Shown here: positions 1 through 5,971 of the stretch, one piece after another | How the letters are laid out: each line of letters opens with the position of its first letter | How positions within the stretch are numbered: the stretch's first letter is position 1 | Virus record (IMG/VR): IMGVR_UViG_3300045931_000138 | Location: 1-47,953 of that record | Direction: 5' to 3' (one strand) | Source of the DNA: a virus | DNA length: 47,953 nucleotides | Notes under the pieces: model-generated | Database searches by the model: none | The model's input: only the letters and a program-made list of their open reading frames with translations | What the model was told of the DNA's origin: nothing | Made by a program: the position numbers and the translations under genes

Positions 1-47
1 CAGATGAGCCCAGCCACCAGCAACCCGAACTTCTGACTATCGTTCAC
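1..47 (-). CDS. N-terminus of a small probable membrane protein (cut by window edge)
   Basis: Only the first 15 codons are in the window: GTG start at 47, then MNDSQKFGLLVAGLI. The GTGA overlap with the stop of the preceding gene (44-46) supports the start. The hydrophobic run LLVAGLI right after a short polar N-terminus suggests a membrane segment. No function can be given. It is the most distal visible gene of the minus-strand small-gene run. Confidence 0.5.
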   Translation of the reverse strand, partial: MNDSQKFGLLVAGLI

Positions 48-220
48 GGCTTACGCCTCCCTGTCTCCCCGTTGACCCATACCCACGCTTCCATGCGTAC
101 TTTCGCAAACCATGTCACTTCACACTCGGGGCAGGTGAACGACGCGCGGGGTGTTGGTGGCCCCGGTTCGTCGCAGTCATGTATGTAGCCGCTGCCGTCG
201 TTCACGAACAGCCCGCTCAT
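44..220 (-). CDS. Small zinc-ribbon-like protein, 58 aa
   Basis: Hypothetical protein of 58 residues. The start MSGLFVNDGS is chosen because its ATG overlaps the stop of the upstream gene (ATGA at 217-220) and a GAGGCGAG ribosome-binding stretch lies just before it. A CPEC knuckle sits mid-protein, with an earlier HDC that could supply further metal ligands. The family is not recognised; metal binding is inferred from the Cys pattern only. Confidence 0.6.
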   Translation of the reverse strand: MSGLFVNDGSGYIHDCDEPGPPTPRASFTCPECEVTWFAKVRMEAWVWVNGETGRRKP

Positions 221-405
221 GGTGCGCTCGCCTCGTACCGCTCCTGCCACCCCTCCCAGGTGAGTGTTTCCTCCTGGTCCCATTCGGGGTGCGCGAGCAT
301 GGTTGATGCGACCGCTTCCATCGCTGTCCAAACGTCGGCCCCGGCGAGCAGCATCCGGTAGGTGAGGTACGTATGCAGATGAAGCAGTTCCGGCGTATCG
401 GTCAC
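217..405 (-). CDS. Hypothetical small protein, 62 aa
   Basis: GTG start at 405 overlaps the upstream stop (GTGA, 402-405), and the gene ends in an ATGA overlap with the next. The protein begins MTDTPELLHL and is acidic and Trp-containing (WDQEETLTWEGW), probably a small helical domain. No family recognised. Confidence 0.6.
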   Translation of the reverse strand: MTDTPELLHLHTYLTYRMLLAGADVWTAMEAVASTMLAHPEWDQEETLTWEGWQERYEASAP

Positions 406-608
406 CTTGCCGCCTCCATGTTCTTGACCGCCTTGTCGAACTTCCGCATCACCATGTCGAGGCTGGTTCCGGTGAACACGGGCATCCCGCCGTCCTCCCC
501 GGTGAAGAAGATCGCCTGGTTGTAGTCCCGCCTGCGCCTGTCGTTGGTGGGGCCGTCCGTTGTGAGCAGCCGCAGGAACTCGTCCCTGAGCCTGGTGTAG
601 TCGCTCAC
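402..608 (-). CDS. Hypothetical small protein, 68 aa
   Basis: GTG start at 608 within a GTGA overlap with the upstream stop at 605. The N-terminal half is polar and Arg-rich (RRRRDY), and the C-terminus is an amphipathic helix (MRKFDKAVKNMEAAR). No known domain is recognised. The coupled overlaps on both sides argue that it is a real gene. Confidence 0.6.
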   Translation of the reverse strand: MSDYTRLRDEFLRLLTTDGPTNDRRRRDYNQAIFFTGEDGGMPVFTGTSLDMVMRKFDKAVKNMEAAR

Positions 609-865
609 CGCAGCCCCATCTCCACGGCTGCTTGCCTGATCCGTTCGATCACTTCGGCTGCCGAATCGTGCAGGTCGTGGAAGACGCCCTCGGTGAGGAC
701 CACCGTTGAGCCTCCATCCCTGTGCTGTTCGATCGACATGATCTTCCTGACGTCCAGGTAGACCCGAAGTTGCTCAGTCCCCTCAGTGTTCTTCTCCCTG
801 CCCTGGAACCTGACCAGCACAGGCCCGTCGATCTGCGACGCCCACATTTTCGGTCCCCCTCTCAT
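605..865 (-). CDS. Hypothetical protein, 86 aa
   Basis: The start MRGGPKMWAS is chosen because its ATG overlaps the previous stop (ATGA, 862-865) and GGAAGG precedes it. An internal ATG at 847 also has an AGGGGG Shine-Dalgarno-like run and is an alternative. The predicted fold is beta-rich (VLVRFQGRE, RVYLDVRKIM, STVVLTEGVF) followed by a C-terminal helix. Family unknown. Confidence 0.6.
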   Translation of the reverse strand: MRGGPKMWASQIDGPVLVRFQGREKNTEGTEQLRVYLDVRKIMSIEQHRDGGSTVVLTEGVFHDLHDSAAEVIERIRQAAVEMGLR

Positions 866-1011
866 CGCCTTACCTTCCTGCTCCACAACCTCAACACACC
901 CTCCACCCAGTCACGGTGAACCATGTACTCGTCTGCCAGGTGTTGCACGGATTCCCCCGCCAGGAACCGGGTGCAAATCTCGGCTACCGGGTCACGGGCC
1001 TTGTCGCTCAT
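862..1011 (-). CDS. Small HTH-like protein, 49 aa
   Basis: Starts MSDKARDPVAEI at 1011 after a strong GGAGGGGGAGAACG leader. Residues about 18-40 (SVQHLADEYMVHRDWVEGVL) resemble a helix-turn-helix of the kind found in small DNA-binding proteins, followed by a basic tail (RLWSRKVRR). DNA binding is an inference. The start region overlaps the end of the gene at 992-1120 by 20 bases. Confidence 0.55.
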   Translation of the reverse strand: MSDKARDPVAEICTRFLAGESVQHLADEYMVHRDWVEGVLRLWSRKVRR

Positions 1012-1120
1012 CGTTCTCCCCCTCCTCCGCCTGGCTGTGGAGGGCGCACGGTTCAAGCACAATCCCCCCTGGCACCTTGTACCTGCGGCAGCCGCACATG
1101 AACACTTCGTAGAGTTCCAT
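992..1120 (-). CDS. Cys-rich micro-protein, 42 aa
   Basis: A 42-codon gene with a strong AGGTGGGGGTG ribosome-binding site before ATG 1120. The protein begins MELYEVFMCGCRRYKVPGG and has C-x-C and a later C-x2-H (CALH), a possible one-zinc site. Family unknown. A 9-codon reading frame (ATG at 1149) lies immediately before it and may be a leader peptide. Confidence 0.5.
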   Translation of the reverse strand: MELYEVFMCGCRRYKVPGGIVLEPCALHSQAEEGENDERQGP

Positions 1121-1145
1121 CACCCCCACCTCTCCACGGGGTCGT

Positions 1146-1280
1146 TCATGCGAGCCCCTCCGTGCGCAGAGCGGTCATGATTTCCTCGACCAGTTCGTCT
1201 GCTGCCCGCATGGTGACGAGGTGGTCGATCTTGGTGGTGTAGATGGCTGTTCGGATCGTTGCCTCGATGTCGGGCATCAT
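1146..1280 (-). CDS. Hypothetical helical micro-protein, 44 aa
   Basis: ATG at 1280 overlaps the stop of the upstream gene (ATGA), giving MMPDIEATIRTAIYTT and an acidic, mostly helical product ending LRTEGLA. No motif recognised. It fills what would otherwise be a gap in the coupled gene run. Confidence 0.5.
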   Translation of the reverse strand: MMPDIEATIRTAIYTTKIDHLVTMRAADELVEEIMTALRTEGLA

Positions 1281-1504
1281 CCCCACCTGTCCCTCAGCCA
1301 GCCGATCCGCTCATCGAGCATGTTCATCGTGTTCTCCAAACCCCTCAACCTGCCCTCCTTCTCCTCGGGGGATACGCAGAACTCCTGCCAGTCCAGGTCG
1401 GCCCACACCTTCGACAACCTGTTCACCTCATCGAACAGGCGCTCACATTCATCCCGCCTAACAAGGTCACGGGCCAACTCCAGTTGGTCAAAGGGGTTGC
1501 TCAT
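1277..1504 (-). CDS. Hypothetical coiled-coil protein, 75 aa
   Basis: Almost entirely charged heptad-like helix (ELARDLVRRDECERLFDEVN, then GRLRGLENTMNMLDERIGWL), predicted to form a coiled coil. Starts MSNPFDQLEL at 1504 in an ATGA overlap with the upstream stop. No enzymatic motif; a structural or protein-protein role is the only inference possible. Confidence 0.6.
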   Translation of the reverse strand: MSNPFDQLELARDLVRRDECERLFDEVNRLSKVWADLDWQEFCVSPEEKEGRLRGLENTMNMLDERIGWLRDRWG

Positions 1505-1728
1505 CCCTCCACCTCCAAGAGCCAGGCGTTCAGTGCATCGCGCATTTCAACAGCCAAGTCCTTCGTCAGGAGTACTGAACCTTTATTTCCTGACACCGCA
1601 CCGCCTTCTGTGAAAATCCATACGCAATCCCTTTCTGCTGATGAACTCTGGATAACCGATACGTCAGCCCCATAGCCGTCTGAGAACTCTGCGTAGATAG
1701 CGAATCCTCTGGATGTGCGCCCGATCAT
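1501..1728 (-). CDS. Hypothetical protein, 75 aa
   Basis: Start MIGRTSRGFA at 1728 is chosen for its GGTGGAGGA ribosome-binding site and ATGA overlap with the preceding stop. The predicted fold is a small beta sheet (FAIYAEFSDG, VSVIQSSS, VWIFTEGG) followed by a helix (DLAVEMRDALNAWLLEVE). Family not recognised. Confidence 0.6.
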   Translation of the reverse strand: MIGRTSRGFAIYAEFSDGYGADVSVIQSSSAERDCVWIFTEGGAVSGNKGSVLLTKDLAVEMRDALNAWLLEVEG

Positions 1729-1919
1729 TCCTCCACCTCGCTCTGCCACTTGTGCTGCTCGTTCAACCACCACCACCGTTTACAGACGGGGCAGGTGTAG
1801 ATGGTGCCCACCGCCACGTACTCGGGCCAGTGGTAGGGAAGTTCGCAGATGTGCGGGAACGGCGGGTCCAGGACCACGGGGTCGCGCCGCAAACCCCACA
1901 CCCTGTCGAACCAGTTCAT
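1725..1919 (-). CDS. Zinc-ribbon-like protein with WGLRRDP N-terminus, 64 aa
   Basis: Begins MNWFDRVWGLRRDP, nearly the same opening as the gene at 2038-2229 (MDWFDNIWGLRRDP), so the two genes share a duplicated 5' module. The rest differs: it carries HICEL and CPVCKRWWW, a plausible treble-clef or zinc-ribbon metal site. Starts in an ATGA overlap at 1919. Function unknown. Confidence 0.6.
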   Translation of the reverse strand: MNWFDRVWGLRRDPVVLDPPFPHICELPYHWPEYVAVGTIYTCPVCKRWWWLNEQHKWQSEVEE

Positions 1920-2041
1920 CTCGGGTCCACGAACTCGCGGCACTGGCACCCGACGAGCGAGCAGGGCGTGTACCAGTCCAGGTCCATAGCAGTGAACCCG
2001 ACGTGCTCATGGAACGTGTGTCCACAGTTTCCGCAGTTCAC
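1916..2041 (-). CDS. Zinc-knuckle micro-protein, 41 aa (paralogue of 2381-2512)
   Basis: GTG start at 2041 preceded by GAGGAGGGGGACGC and overlapping the upstream stop (GTGA). The protein MNCGNCGHTFHEHV has C-x2-C-x2-H followed by C-x6-C-x-C, a compact zinc-binding pattern. The gene at 2381-2512 has the same start, ribosome-binding site and CNNCGH opening, so the pair arose by tandem duplication. Function unknown. Confidence 0.6.
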   Translation of the reverse strand: MNCGNCGHTFHEHVGFTAMDLDWYTPCSLVGCQCREFVDPR

Positions 2042-2229
2042 GCGTCCCCCTCCTCGCAAAGTTCGGCGACGATCCTGCGCAGGTCGTCCAGGCTGTTCTG
2101 CGCATGGAACAGCAGTTCAGCCTGCACCTTGTTCAGGCCCACGAAGATGTCCCCATCCATGGGTGCGGTCTCCGGCTCCGGGTCGCGCCGGAGCCCCCAG
2201 ATGTTGTCGAACCAGTCCATCCTGTTCAT
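2038..2229 (-). CDS. Hypothetical protein, 63 aa, C-terminus duplicated in 2509-2862
   Basis: Starts MNRMDWFDNIWGLRR at 2229 in an ATGA overlap. Its last 33 residues (from GLNKVQAELL to ELCEEGDA) match the C-terminus of the gene at 2509-2862 at nearly every position, and its N-terminus matches that of the gene at 1725-1919. It therefore looks like a shuffled or fused product of neighbouring modules. No catalytic motif. Confidence 0.6.
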   Translation of the reverse strand: MNRMDWFDNIWGLRRDPEPETAPMDGDIFVGLNKVQAELLFHAQNSLDDLRRIVAELCEEGDA

Positions 2230-2384
2230 AGCGGCCTCCCGTATTCATCACAGAGAAAGCACGGGCCATCGGTGCGATGGTTGACACCGGCCAGTTCCAT
2301 CCCTGTGCCTCTAGCGAGACGGTGCTGCCCGCACCCGCAGCGCACCAGGCGCAGGGTCCACCACCAATGCTTCAGCCTGCTCAT
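2226..2384 (-). CDS. Cys-rich small protein, 52 aa
   Basis: A 52-residue product starting MSRLKHWWWTLRLVRCGCG at 2384 in an ATGA overlap. It has C-x-C-x2-H in the first half and C-x2-C (PCFLCDE) near the C-terminus, a likely single-zinc fold. Basic N-terminus, acidic C-terminus. Family unknown. Confidence 0.55.
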   Translation of the reverse strand: MSRLKHWWWTLRLVRCGCGQHRLARGTGMELAGVNHRTDGPCFLCDEYGRPL

Positions 2385-2512
2385 CGCACCTCACCACAGG
2401 ACCAGTTCGGGATGCTCAGGGCGATGCAGGCGCAGTCCTCTACAAGACACAGTTCGAACAGGCTGCCCATTTCGTGCTCGCTTGGCAGGTGCCCACAGTT
2501 GTTACAGGTCAC
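2381..2512 (-). CDS. Zinc-knuckle micro-protein, 43 aa (paralogue of 1916-2041)
   Basis: GTG start at 2512 with GAGGAGGGGGACGC before it, overlapping the upstream stop. Opens MTCNNCGHLPSEHEMG and continues with LCLVEDCACIAL and a final Cys, matching the 1916-2041 protein in its C-x2-C-x2-H and C..C-x-C spacing. Probably a zinc-stabilised micro-domain; role unknown. Confidence 0.6.
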   Translation of the reverse strand: MTCNNCGHLPSEHEMGSLFELCLVEDCACIALSIPNWSCGEVR

Positions 2513-2862
2513 GCGTCCCCCTCCTCGCACAGTTCGGCGACGATGCTGCGCAGGTCGGCCAGACTGTTCTGTGCATGAAAGAGCCGTTCAGCCTGAACCG
2601 CGTTCAGACCCAGCAGCCGTCTGGCCTCGTTCCCTGCACTAACCTCAACCAACCCATCCGGTGTCGTGACGGTCCAGGCAACGGCAGAGTCCGGTAGGAA
2701 CTCCGGCTGGTACCCGTGGTGCAGCAGCAGGTTCCCCGCGAAGCAGCACGCGGTGCCGCAGTCGTATTTGACGAACCAGTCGCTCTGGTCCCATTCCCCC
2801 CGTTCGGCTGCCGCTTCGGTCAGTTTCAGGCCGAGCCTCAACTCCTCAATGTTTGGCATCAT
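2509..2862 (-). CDS. Hypothetical Cys-containing protein, 117 aa
   Basis: Starts MMPNIEELRL at 2862 (ATGA overlap; GGGAGG ribosome-binding site). The segment KYDCGTACCFAGNLLLHHG resembles a Cys-Gly-Thr motif I recall from small uncharacterised phage and bacterial proteins; this is recognition of a motif, not a function. The C-terminal third is duplicated in the 2038-2229 product. It is the longest member of the duplicated block. Confidence 0.6.
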   Translation of the reverse strand: MMPNIEELRLGLKLTEAAAERGEWDQSDWFVKYDCGTACCFAGNLLLHHGYQPEFLPDSAVAWTVTTPDGLVEVSAGNEARRLLGLNAVQAERLFHAQNSLADLRSIVAELCEEGDA

Positions 2863-3125
2863 TGATGCGCCTCCCATTCATCCATGATCTTCAACGCCCG
2901 GTTATGCAGCCGGTCGCCCTCCGGGAAGCGGGGCCAGCGATGATGCATCCCGCACTCCCACAACAAGATCCCGTCGTACACGCCGCGAACCTCGACTCCC
3001 AGCACGACCAGGTTCCCGCAGAACGGGCACTTCGATGGGTAGGCATCCTCATCGCTCTCCTCCCAGACATCACCATCAGCGGCATCTGTTGGAGGGTCGG
3101 GTTGGATGTACCAACGTCTACCCAT
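2859..3125 (-). CDS. Zinc-ribbon-like protein, 88 aa
   Basis: Start MGRRWYIQPD at 3125 is chosen because of the GGAGGAG site and one-base stop-start overlap. After an acidic segment (DVWEESDEDAYP) comes KCPFCGN and, about 20 residues later, WECGMHH, together a classic two-knuckle metal site. The C-terminus is helical. Function unknown; nucleic-acid or protein binding is possible. Confidence 0.6.
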   Translation of the reverse strand: MGRRWYIQPDPPTDAADGDVWEESDEDAYPSKCPFCGNLVVLGVEVRGVYDGILLWECGMHHRWPRFPEGDRLHNRALKIMDEWEAHQ

Positions 3126-3427
3126 CACTCCTCCGTCTCGGGCTCGATCCAGCGGGCGATCACCCTGCGCCCGTACTCGTGCTCGATGATGACCTGCCCG
3201 TGCTTCGCCAGGGTGCGTATCCCGTCGGCGTAATAGGACAGCGCCATCGAGTCGAGGATGCCTTCCTTCGGCACCCAGCACGCCTGCTGCACGACACCAG
3301 CGAGCACGTCGAGTACCTTCTCAAGTTGCGCTTCCGCTGTCTGCTCCTTGCTGTGCATCCTCATTGGCAGGTGCTCCCCGTCGTGCCCGACCTTCTTTAC
3401 GAAGTCCAGCGGTGGTAGATCGCTCAT
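3125..3427 (-). CDS. Hypothetical protein, 100 aa
   Basis: Starts MSDLPPLDFVKK at 3427, an ATGA overlap with the gene above. The helical middle (EAQLEKVLDVLAGVVQQACW) is followed by a short sheet region (QVIIEHEYGRRVIARW) and an acidic tail. No family recognised. Confidence 0.6.
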   Translation of the reverse strand: MSDLPPLDFVKKVGHDGEHLPMRMHSKEQTAEAQLEKVLDVLAGVVQQACWVPKEGILDSMALSYYADGIRTLAKHGQVIIEHEYGRRVIARWIEPETEE

Positions 3428-3699
3428 GGTCCTATGTCCCTTTCCAGTTCCAGCCATTCGTTGTAGTCCCTTTCCCGTTTCTCCAGTGTGGCGATGAGGG
3501 TGTAGTGCGCCCGGTGATGCGTGCACATCGGAGTGTGCGAGTCGAACGATGTGACGCTGGCCCCGGTGATGCAGACGTAGCACTCCCGCCTGTCTCTTTC
3601 GATGAGCCCCTGCTTCTCCTCAAGCACGCGCCACCACCCGAGCAGGACCACCAGGGCCAGCAACTCCACGAGCGCGATGAGGATGAGGAAAGCGATCAC
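3424..3699 (-). CDS. Single-pass membrane protein with Cys/His cytoplasmic or external domain, 91 aa
   Basis: GTG start at 3699, preceded by GGAGTGGGACCG and overlapping the previous stop. The first 22 residues (MIAFLILIALVELLALVVLL) form a strong transmembrane helix or uncleaved signal anchor. The soluble part has C-x2-C (CYVC) and later C-x-HH-x2-H (MCTHHRAH), reminiscent of HNH-like or zinc-finger spacing, but the catalytic pattern is incomplete. Function unknown. Confidence 0.6.
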   Translation of the reverse strand: MIAFLILIALVELLALVVLLGWWRVLEEKQGLIERDRRECYVCITGASVTSFDSHTPMCTHHRAHYTLIATLEKRERDYNEWLELERDIGP

Positions 3700-3872
3700 C
3701 GGTCCCACTCCTCCACGAAGCGGGCTGCCCTCTCCACATGGCACACGCACGTCGGGTCCGTTGGGTTGTACCGCCTCGGGCAACTTGTTGAGTGCTCAAG
3801 CACCTCCCGCAGCGCCTGTGCTATCTCCTCCCGCTGCGCATCCAGTATGTTGTCGCACAGCCACCGGAACAT
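3696..3872 (-). CDS. Hypothetical small protein, 58 aa
   Basis: Starts MFRWLCDNILDAQREE at 3872, overlapping the upstream stop by one base (TGATG), and ends in a GTGA overlap. An amphipathic helix is followed by SCPRRYNPTDPTCVCHVERA, a Cys/His cluster (C..C-x-C-H) that may bind metal. Family unknown. Confidence 0.55.
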   Translation of the reverse strand: MFRWLCDNILDAQREEIAQALREVLEHSTSCPRRYNPTDPTCVCHVERAARFVEEWDR

Positions 3873-4105
3873 CAGTCGTCCCTGAGCGCAGCGGCCACCT
3901 GCATCAGCAGGATGGCGAACAGCATCACCGGCACCTCGTCCACACCCATGCCCACCAGCGCCAGGATGACGGCGAGGACACGGATACTGAACACCGTCTT
4001 GTTCACCAGGATCTGCCGCTTCTGGAACTTGGTGAACCCGTCGTCCATGTACTCCTTCGTCGGGATGATGCCCTGGTCGCCCTTCGCTCCCTGCTCCGTG
4101 CTCAT
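3872..4105 (-). CDS. Small membrane protein, 77 aa, two predicted helices
   Basis: About 36 polar residues (start MSTEQGAKGDQG) are followed by two hydrophobic stretches (VFSIRVLAVILALVGMGV and VPVMLFAILLMQVAAAL) separated by a short acidic turn, i.e. a probable helical hairpin. Start at 4105 in an ATGA overlap. In this early region it is more likely a membrane-acting accessory protein than a holin, but a holin cannot be excluded. Confidence 0.55.
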   Translation of the reverse strand: MSTEQGAKGDQGIIPTKEYMDDGFTKFQKRQILVNKTVFSIRVLAVILALVGMGVDEVPVMLFAILLMQVAAALRDD

Positions 4106-4338
4106 CTGCCCTCCATAGGTGCCAACAGCCGTTGGATGAGGGTGGGGCCGTTCGTGGTCGTGCCCGTCCCCTGTAGGTACTGGTCGCGCTCTATCGCCCT
4201 AGCCCTCGTGAAGATCACCTCAAGTGCGTCGGCGTACAGGATGGCGAGCGGGACACTGCACTCCCACATCCCCTTGCTGCGCACTATCCGCTCCGACTCC
4301 TCCCGCACCTGCTCGATGATGTCCACCGGATCATGCAT
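4102..4338 (-). CDS. Hypothetical protein, 78 aa
   Basis: Start MHDPVDIIEQ at 4338 with GGTGGGGGTCGG before it; overlaps the end of the upstream gene by 8 bases. Mainly helical with a single Cys, and a polar GTGTTTNG loop. No recognised domain. Confidence 0.55.
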   Translation of the reverse strand: MHDPVDIIEQVREESERIVRSKGMWECSVPLAILYADALEVIFTRARAIERDQYLQGTGTTTNGPTLIQRLLAPMEGR

Positions 4339-4645
4339 CCGACCCCCACCCGGCCAGGGCGACGCTGGTCGCCAGGTGTATCTCCGCGATGGTTGCCGTC
4401 GCGTAAGAGGCCAGGTCGAAATCCGTTGCCTCCTCCAACGCATGCGCAGCCTCATGCAACGCATCCAACCCGTCCTTGGTGATCTGGGGGATCGGTGTGC
4501 CGTGGCCAGAGCGGGTGCCCATGAGGGACAGGCCCACCGCGTAATGGAAGGTCACCAGTTCATCGAACGTGGCGTTCCCCTGCTGCATCTGGGCGACAGC
4601 CAGCACACACCTGCGCAGGTAGGCGTCCATCTCCGGGTCGTTCAT
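4331..4645 (-). CDS. Hypothetical helical protein, 104 aa
   Basis: Start MNDPEMDAYLRR at 4645 (TGATG overlap with the upstream stop; GGTGGTGGG nearby; a TTG one codon earlier is a weaker alternative). Rich in Ala and His (LHEAAHALEEATDFD) and predicted helical throughout. No family recognised. Confidence 0.6.
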   Translation of the reverse strand: MNDPEMDAYLRRCVLAVAQMQQGNATFDELVTFHYAVGLSLMGTRSGHGTPIPQITKDGLDALHEAAHALEEATDFDLASYATATIAEIHLATSVALAGWGSDA

Positions 4646-4764
4646 CAACCCACCACCAGGGATATGAGGTACAGCATCCCGCCGAACGAACCGACCAGGA
4701 GGAACAGCATGAGGAACACCGCCGTCCCCCCGCTGACCTTGACACCACTGCGCTGCTCAGTCAC
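4645..4764 (-). CDS. Single-pass membrane micro-protein, 39 aa
   Basis: GTG start at 4764 following GGAGGAGAGA. Ten polar residues are followed by a near-continuous hydrophobic segment (TAVFLMLFLLVGSFGGMLYL), so the product is a membrane micro-protein. It is the first gene after whiB and overlaps it by 8 bases. Confidence 0.5.
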   Translation of the reverse strand: MTEQRSGVKVSGGTAVFLMLFLLVGSFGGMLYLISLVVG

Positions 4765-5158
4765 TCTCTCCTCCGATCACTAGCGATGTGCTCCGTTTGA
4801 GCACCCGCGCCCCAGGGCTTGACACCCGTTGCTTCTCCCTGCCTATCCACCGCTGCACCGTCCGTTGCGACACCTCCAACTTCGCGGCTATGGCGTTCAC
4901 CTGGAAGCCCCGCGCCGACATAGCCAGCGCCTCTTTGCGTACATCCGCCAACTCGACGGTCGGTGTGCGGAACCATTCCCCGTGCCAGATGCCCGTGTAC
5001 GCCCCCACCTGTCTCCGGTAACGGTCGCACTGGATTGCGACGGGGCAGGTGCGGCAGGCGCTCAGGGCCATCTCCGCCCCCCTCGTGTCCCAGTACTCCG
5101 GGAAGAACAGTTCCGGGTCCAGGTCGCGGCACACCGCCCTGCCCATCCACTCGTACAT
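4757..5158 (-). CDS. whiB: WhiB-family Fe-S transcription factor with C-terminal HTH
   Basis: WhiB-like proteins carry a [4Fe-4S] cluster and regulate transcription with the host sigma factor; phage members (for example WhiB of mycobacteriophage TM4) can down-regulate host whiB genes. Here Cys10, Cys35, Cys38 and Cys44 form the C..C-x2-C-x5-C cluster motif, followed by GIWHG (residues 56-60) at the place of the usual G[VI]WGG turn. Unlike the shortest WhiB proteins it continues into a recognisable helix-turn-helix (about residues 82-112, ALAMSARGFQVNAIAAKL then SQRTVQRWI), suggesting direct sequence-specific binding. Start 5158 is supported by GGAGGCCGC. It heads the whole coupled small-gene run, so it may regulate that operon. 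Confidence 0.9.
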   Translation of the reverse strand: MYEWMGRAVCRDLDPELFFPEYWDTRGAEMALSACRTCPVAIQCDRYRRQVGAYTGIWHGEWFRTPTVELADVRKEALAMSARGFQVNAIAAKLEVSQRTVQRWIGREKQRVSSPGARVLKRSTSLVIGGESD

Positions 5159-5397
5159 GCGGCCTCCTTCGTTCACCACACCGCCCCGTCCGAGAGACGG
5201 GGACGGGGCGGTGCTGCGGTGCGATCACGGTGCCCGAAAGGGAGGCGCCGCTCGCACTGGCGGGGTTCGGGCTGATGCGGGTGACTAATCCGCACGCCCC
5301 GGCACTCATACCGCCTGATCCGGTCAGCAGGTTCGGGTGCCGCTGTATCATTCCTAGCACAGATGCATGAGTATGCCTGGGAATGGAGCGGTTTGGT
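5159..5397. promoter_or_regulatory. Divergent control region with 13-bp inverted repeat
   Basis: No gene is seen between whiB (leftward) and the excisionase-like gene (rightward). It contains a perfect inverted repeat, arms 5179-5191 (CACCGCCCCGTCC) and 5201-5213 with a 9-base loop, lying in the whiB leader. This could be an autoregulatory site or an RNA hairpin controlling readthrough into the small-gene run. A promoter on each strand is expected here, but I cannot place -10/-35 hexamers convincingly. Confidence 0.5.
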
Positions 5398-5619
5398 ATG
5401 GCACGCAAGTACATGAACAAGAGCGAAGCAGCAGCGTACCTAGGGGTGCACCCCACCACGATCATCCGGTGGGAGGACTCCGGCAGGCTTGTGGGGTACC
5501 GCTCGCCGGGGATGCGGCGCATGTACCGGCAGGAGGACTTGGACAAAGTCATGACCAGTCCCGAACAGTCACATGCACAAAATCCTCAGGACAGTACATC
5601 TTCTCCAGAACCCACCTGA
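5398..5619 (+). CDS. Excisionase/MerR-type HTH DNA-binding protein, 73 aa
   Basis: Matches the HTH_17/excisionase pattern: MNKSEAAAYLGVHPTTIIRW (winged-helix recognition unit) then DSGRLVGYRSPGMRRMYRQE (wing). Proteins of this type bind DNA as excisionases (Xis) or small regulators. No integrase is visible, so a regulatory role is at least as likely. Start 5398 has GGAG nine bases upstream; an in-frame ATG at 5383 is the alternative. It runs into the 3' end of the RusA gene on the other strand for 71 bases (5549-5619). Confidence 0.75.
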   Translation: MARKYMNKSEAAAYLGVHPTTIIRWEDSGRLVGYRSPGMRRMYRQEDLDKVMTSPEQSHAQNPQDSTSSPEPT

Positions 5620-5971
5620 CGATCTGCCGGTCATCGTTGACCACACCCGCATCCGTTAGGGCATCCCCCACAGCCCTGGCGCACTTGTCGAGGTCCGGGT
5701 GCGTGACCATCCCTGCCGGTACACCCTTCCGCAGCAGGCCCTTCTTCGTCAGGTGAGAAGGTGGCCTCTGGAAACAGAACTCCACGTTCACCAACTTCGC
5801 CCCGCTGCTGTCCCAGCCAGGGGGCCTGGCGGCGACTGCTGCTTCCCTCAGCAACCGCCGCCAGGCGTTCAGGCGAGCCGCACGCACAGGGACCAGGCGC
5901 CCACGGTAGACAGTCATGCTGCCCTGTGGGACGGCCCGGCCCTGCACGGCGAACTCGATACTGTCTACCAC
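5549..5971 (-). CDS. rusA: RusA-family Holliday junction resolvase
   Basis: RusA endonucleases are dimeric Mg-dependent enzymes that cut four-way DNA junctions during phage recombination. The 140-residue product has the family layout: IEFAVQGRAVPQGSM at the N-terminus, PDLDKCARAVGDAL in the middle (acidic and Lys residues of the active site) and GVVNDDRQIVRW with the Asp pair. GTG start at 5971, with GGAGGCGCC before it, overlaps the end of the SSB gene. It is the last gene of the ERF-SSB-RusA operon. Length is normal for the family. Confidence 0.85.
   Translation of the reverse strand: MVDSIEFAVQGRAVPQGSMTVYRGRLVPVRAARLNAWRRLLREAAVAARPPGWDSSGAKLVNVEFCFQRPPSHLTKKGLLRKGVPAGMVTHPDLDKCARAVGDALTDAGVVNDDRQIVRWVLEKMYCPEDFVHVTVRDWS

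Noticed and set aside
4761-5552. 263-codon minus-strand frame overlapping whiB
   Set aside because: It is out of frame with the conserved WhiB cysteines and rich in Arg/His/Pro; whiB in the neighbouring frame is clear.
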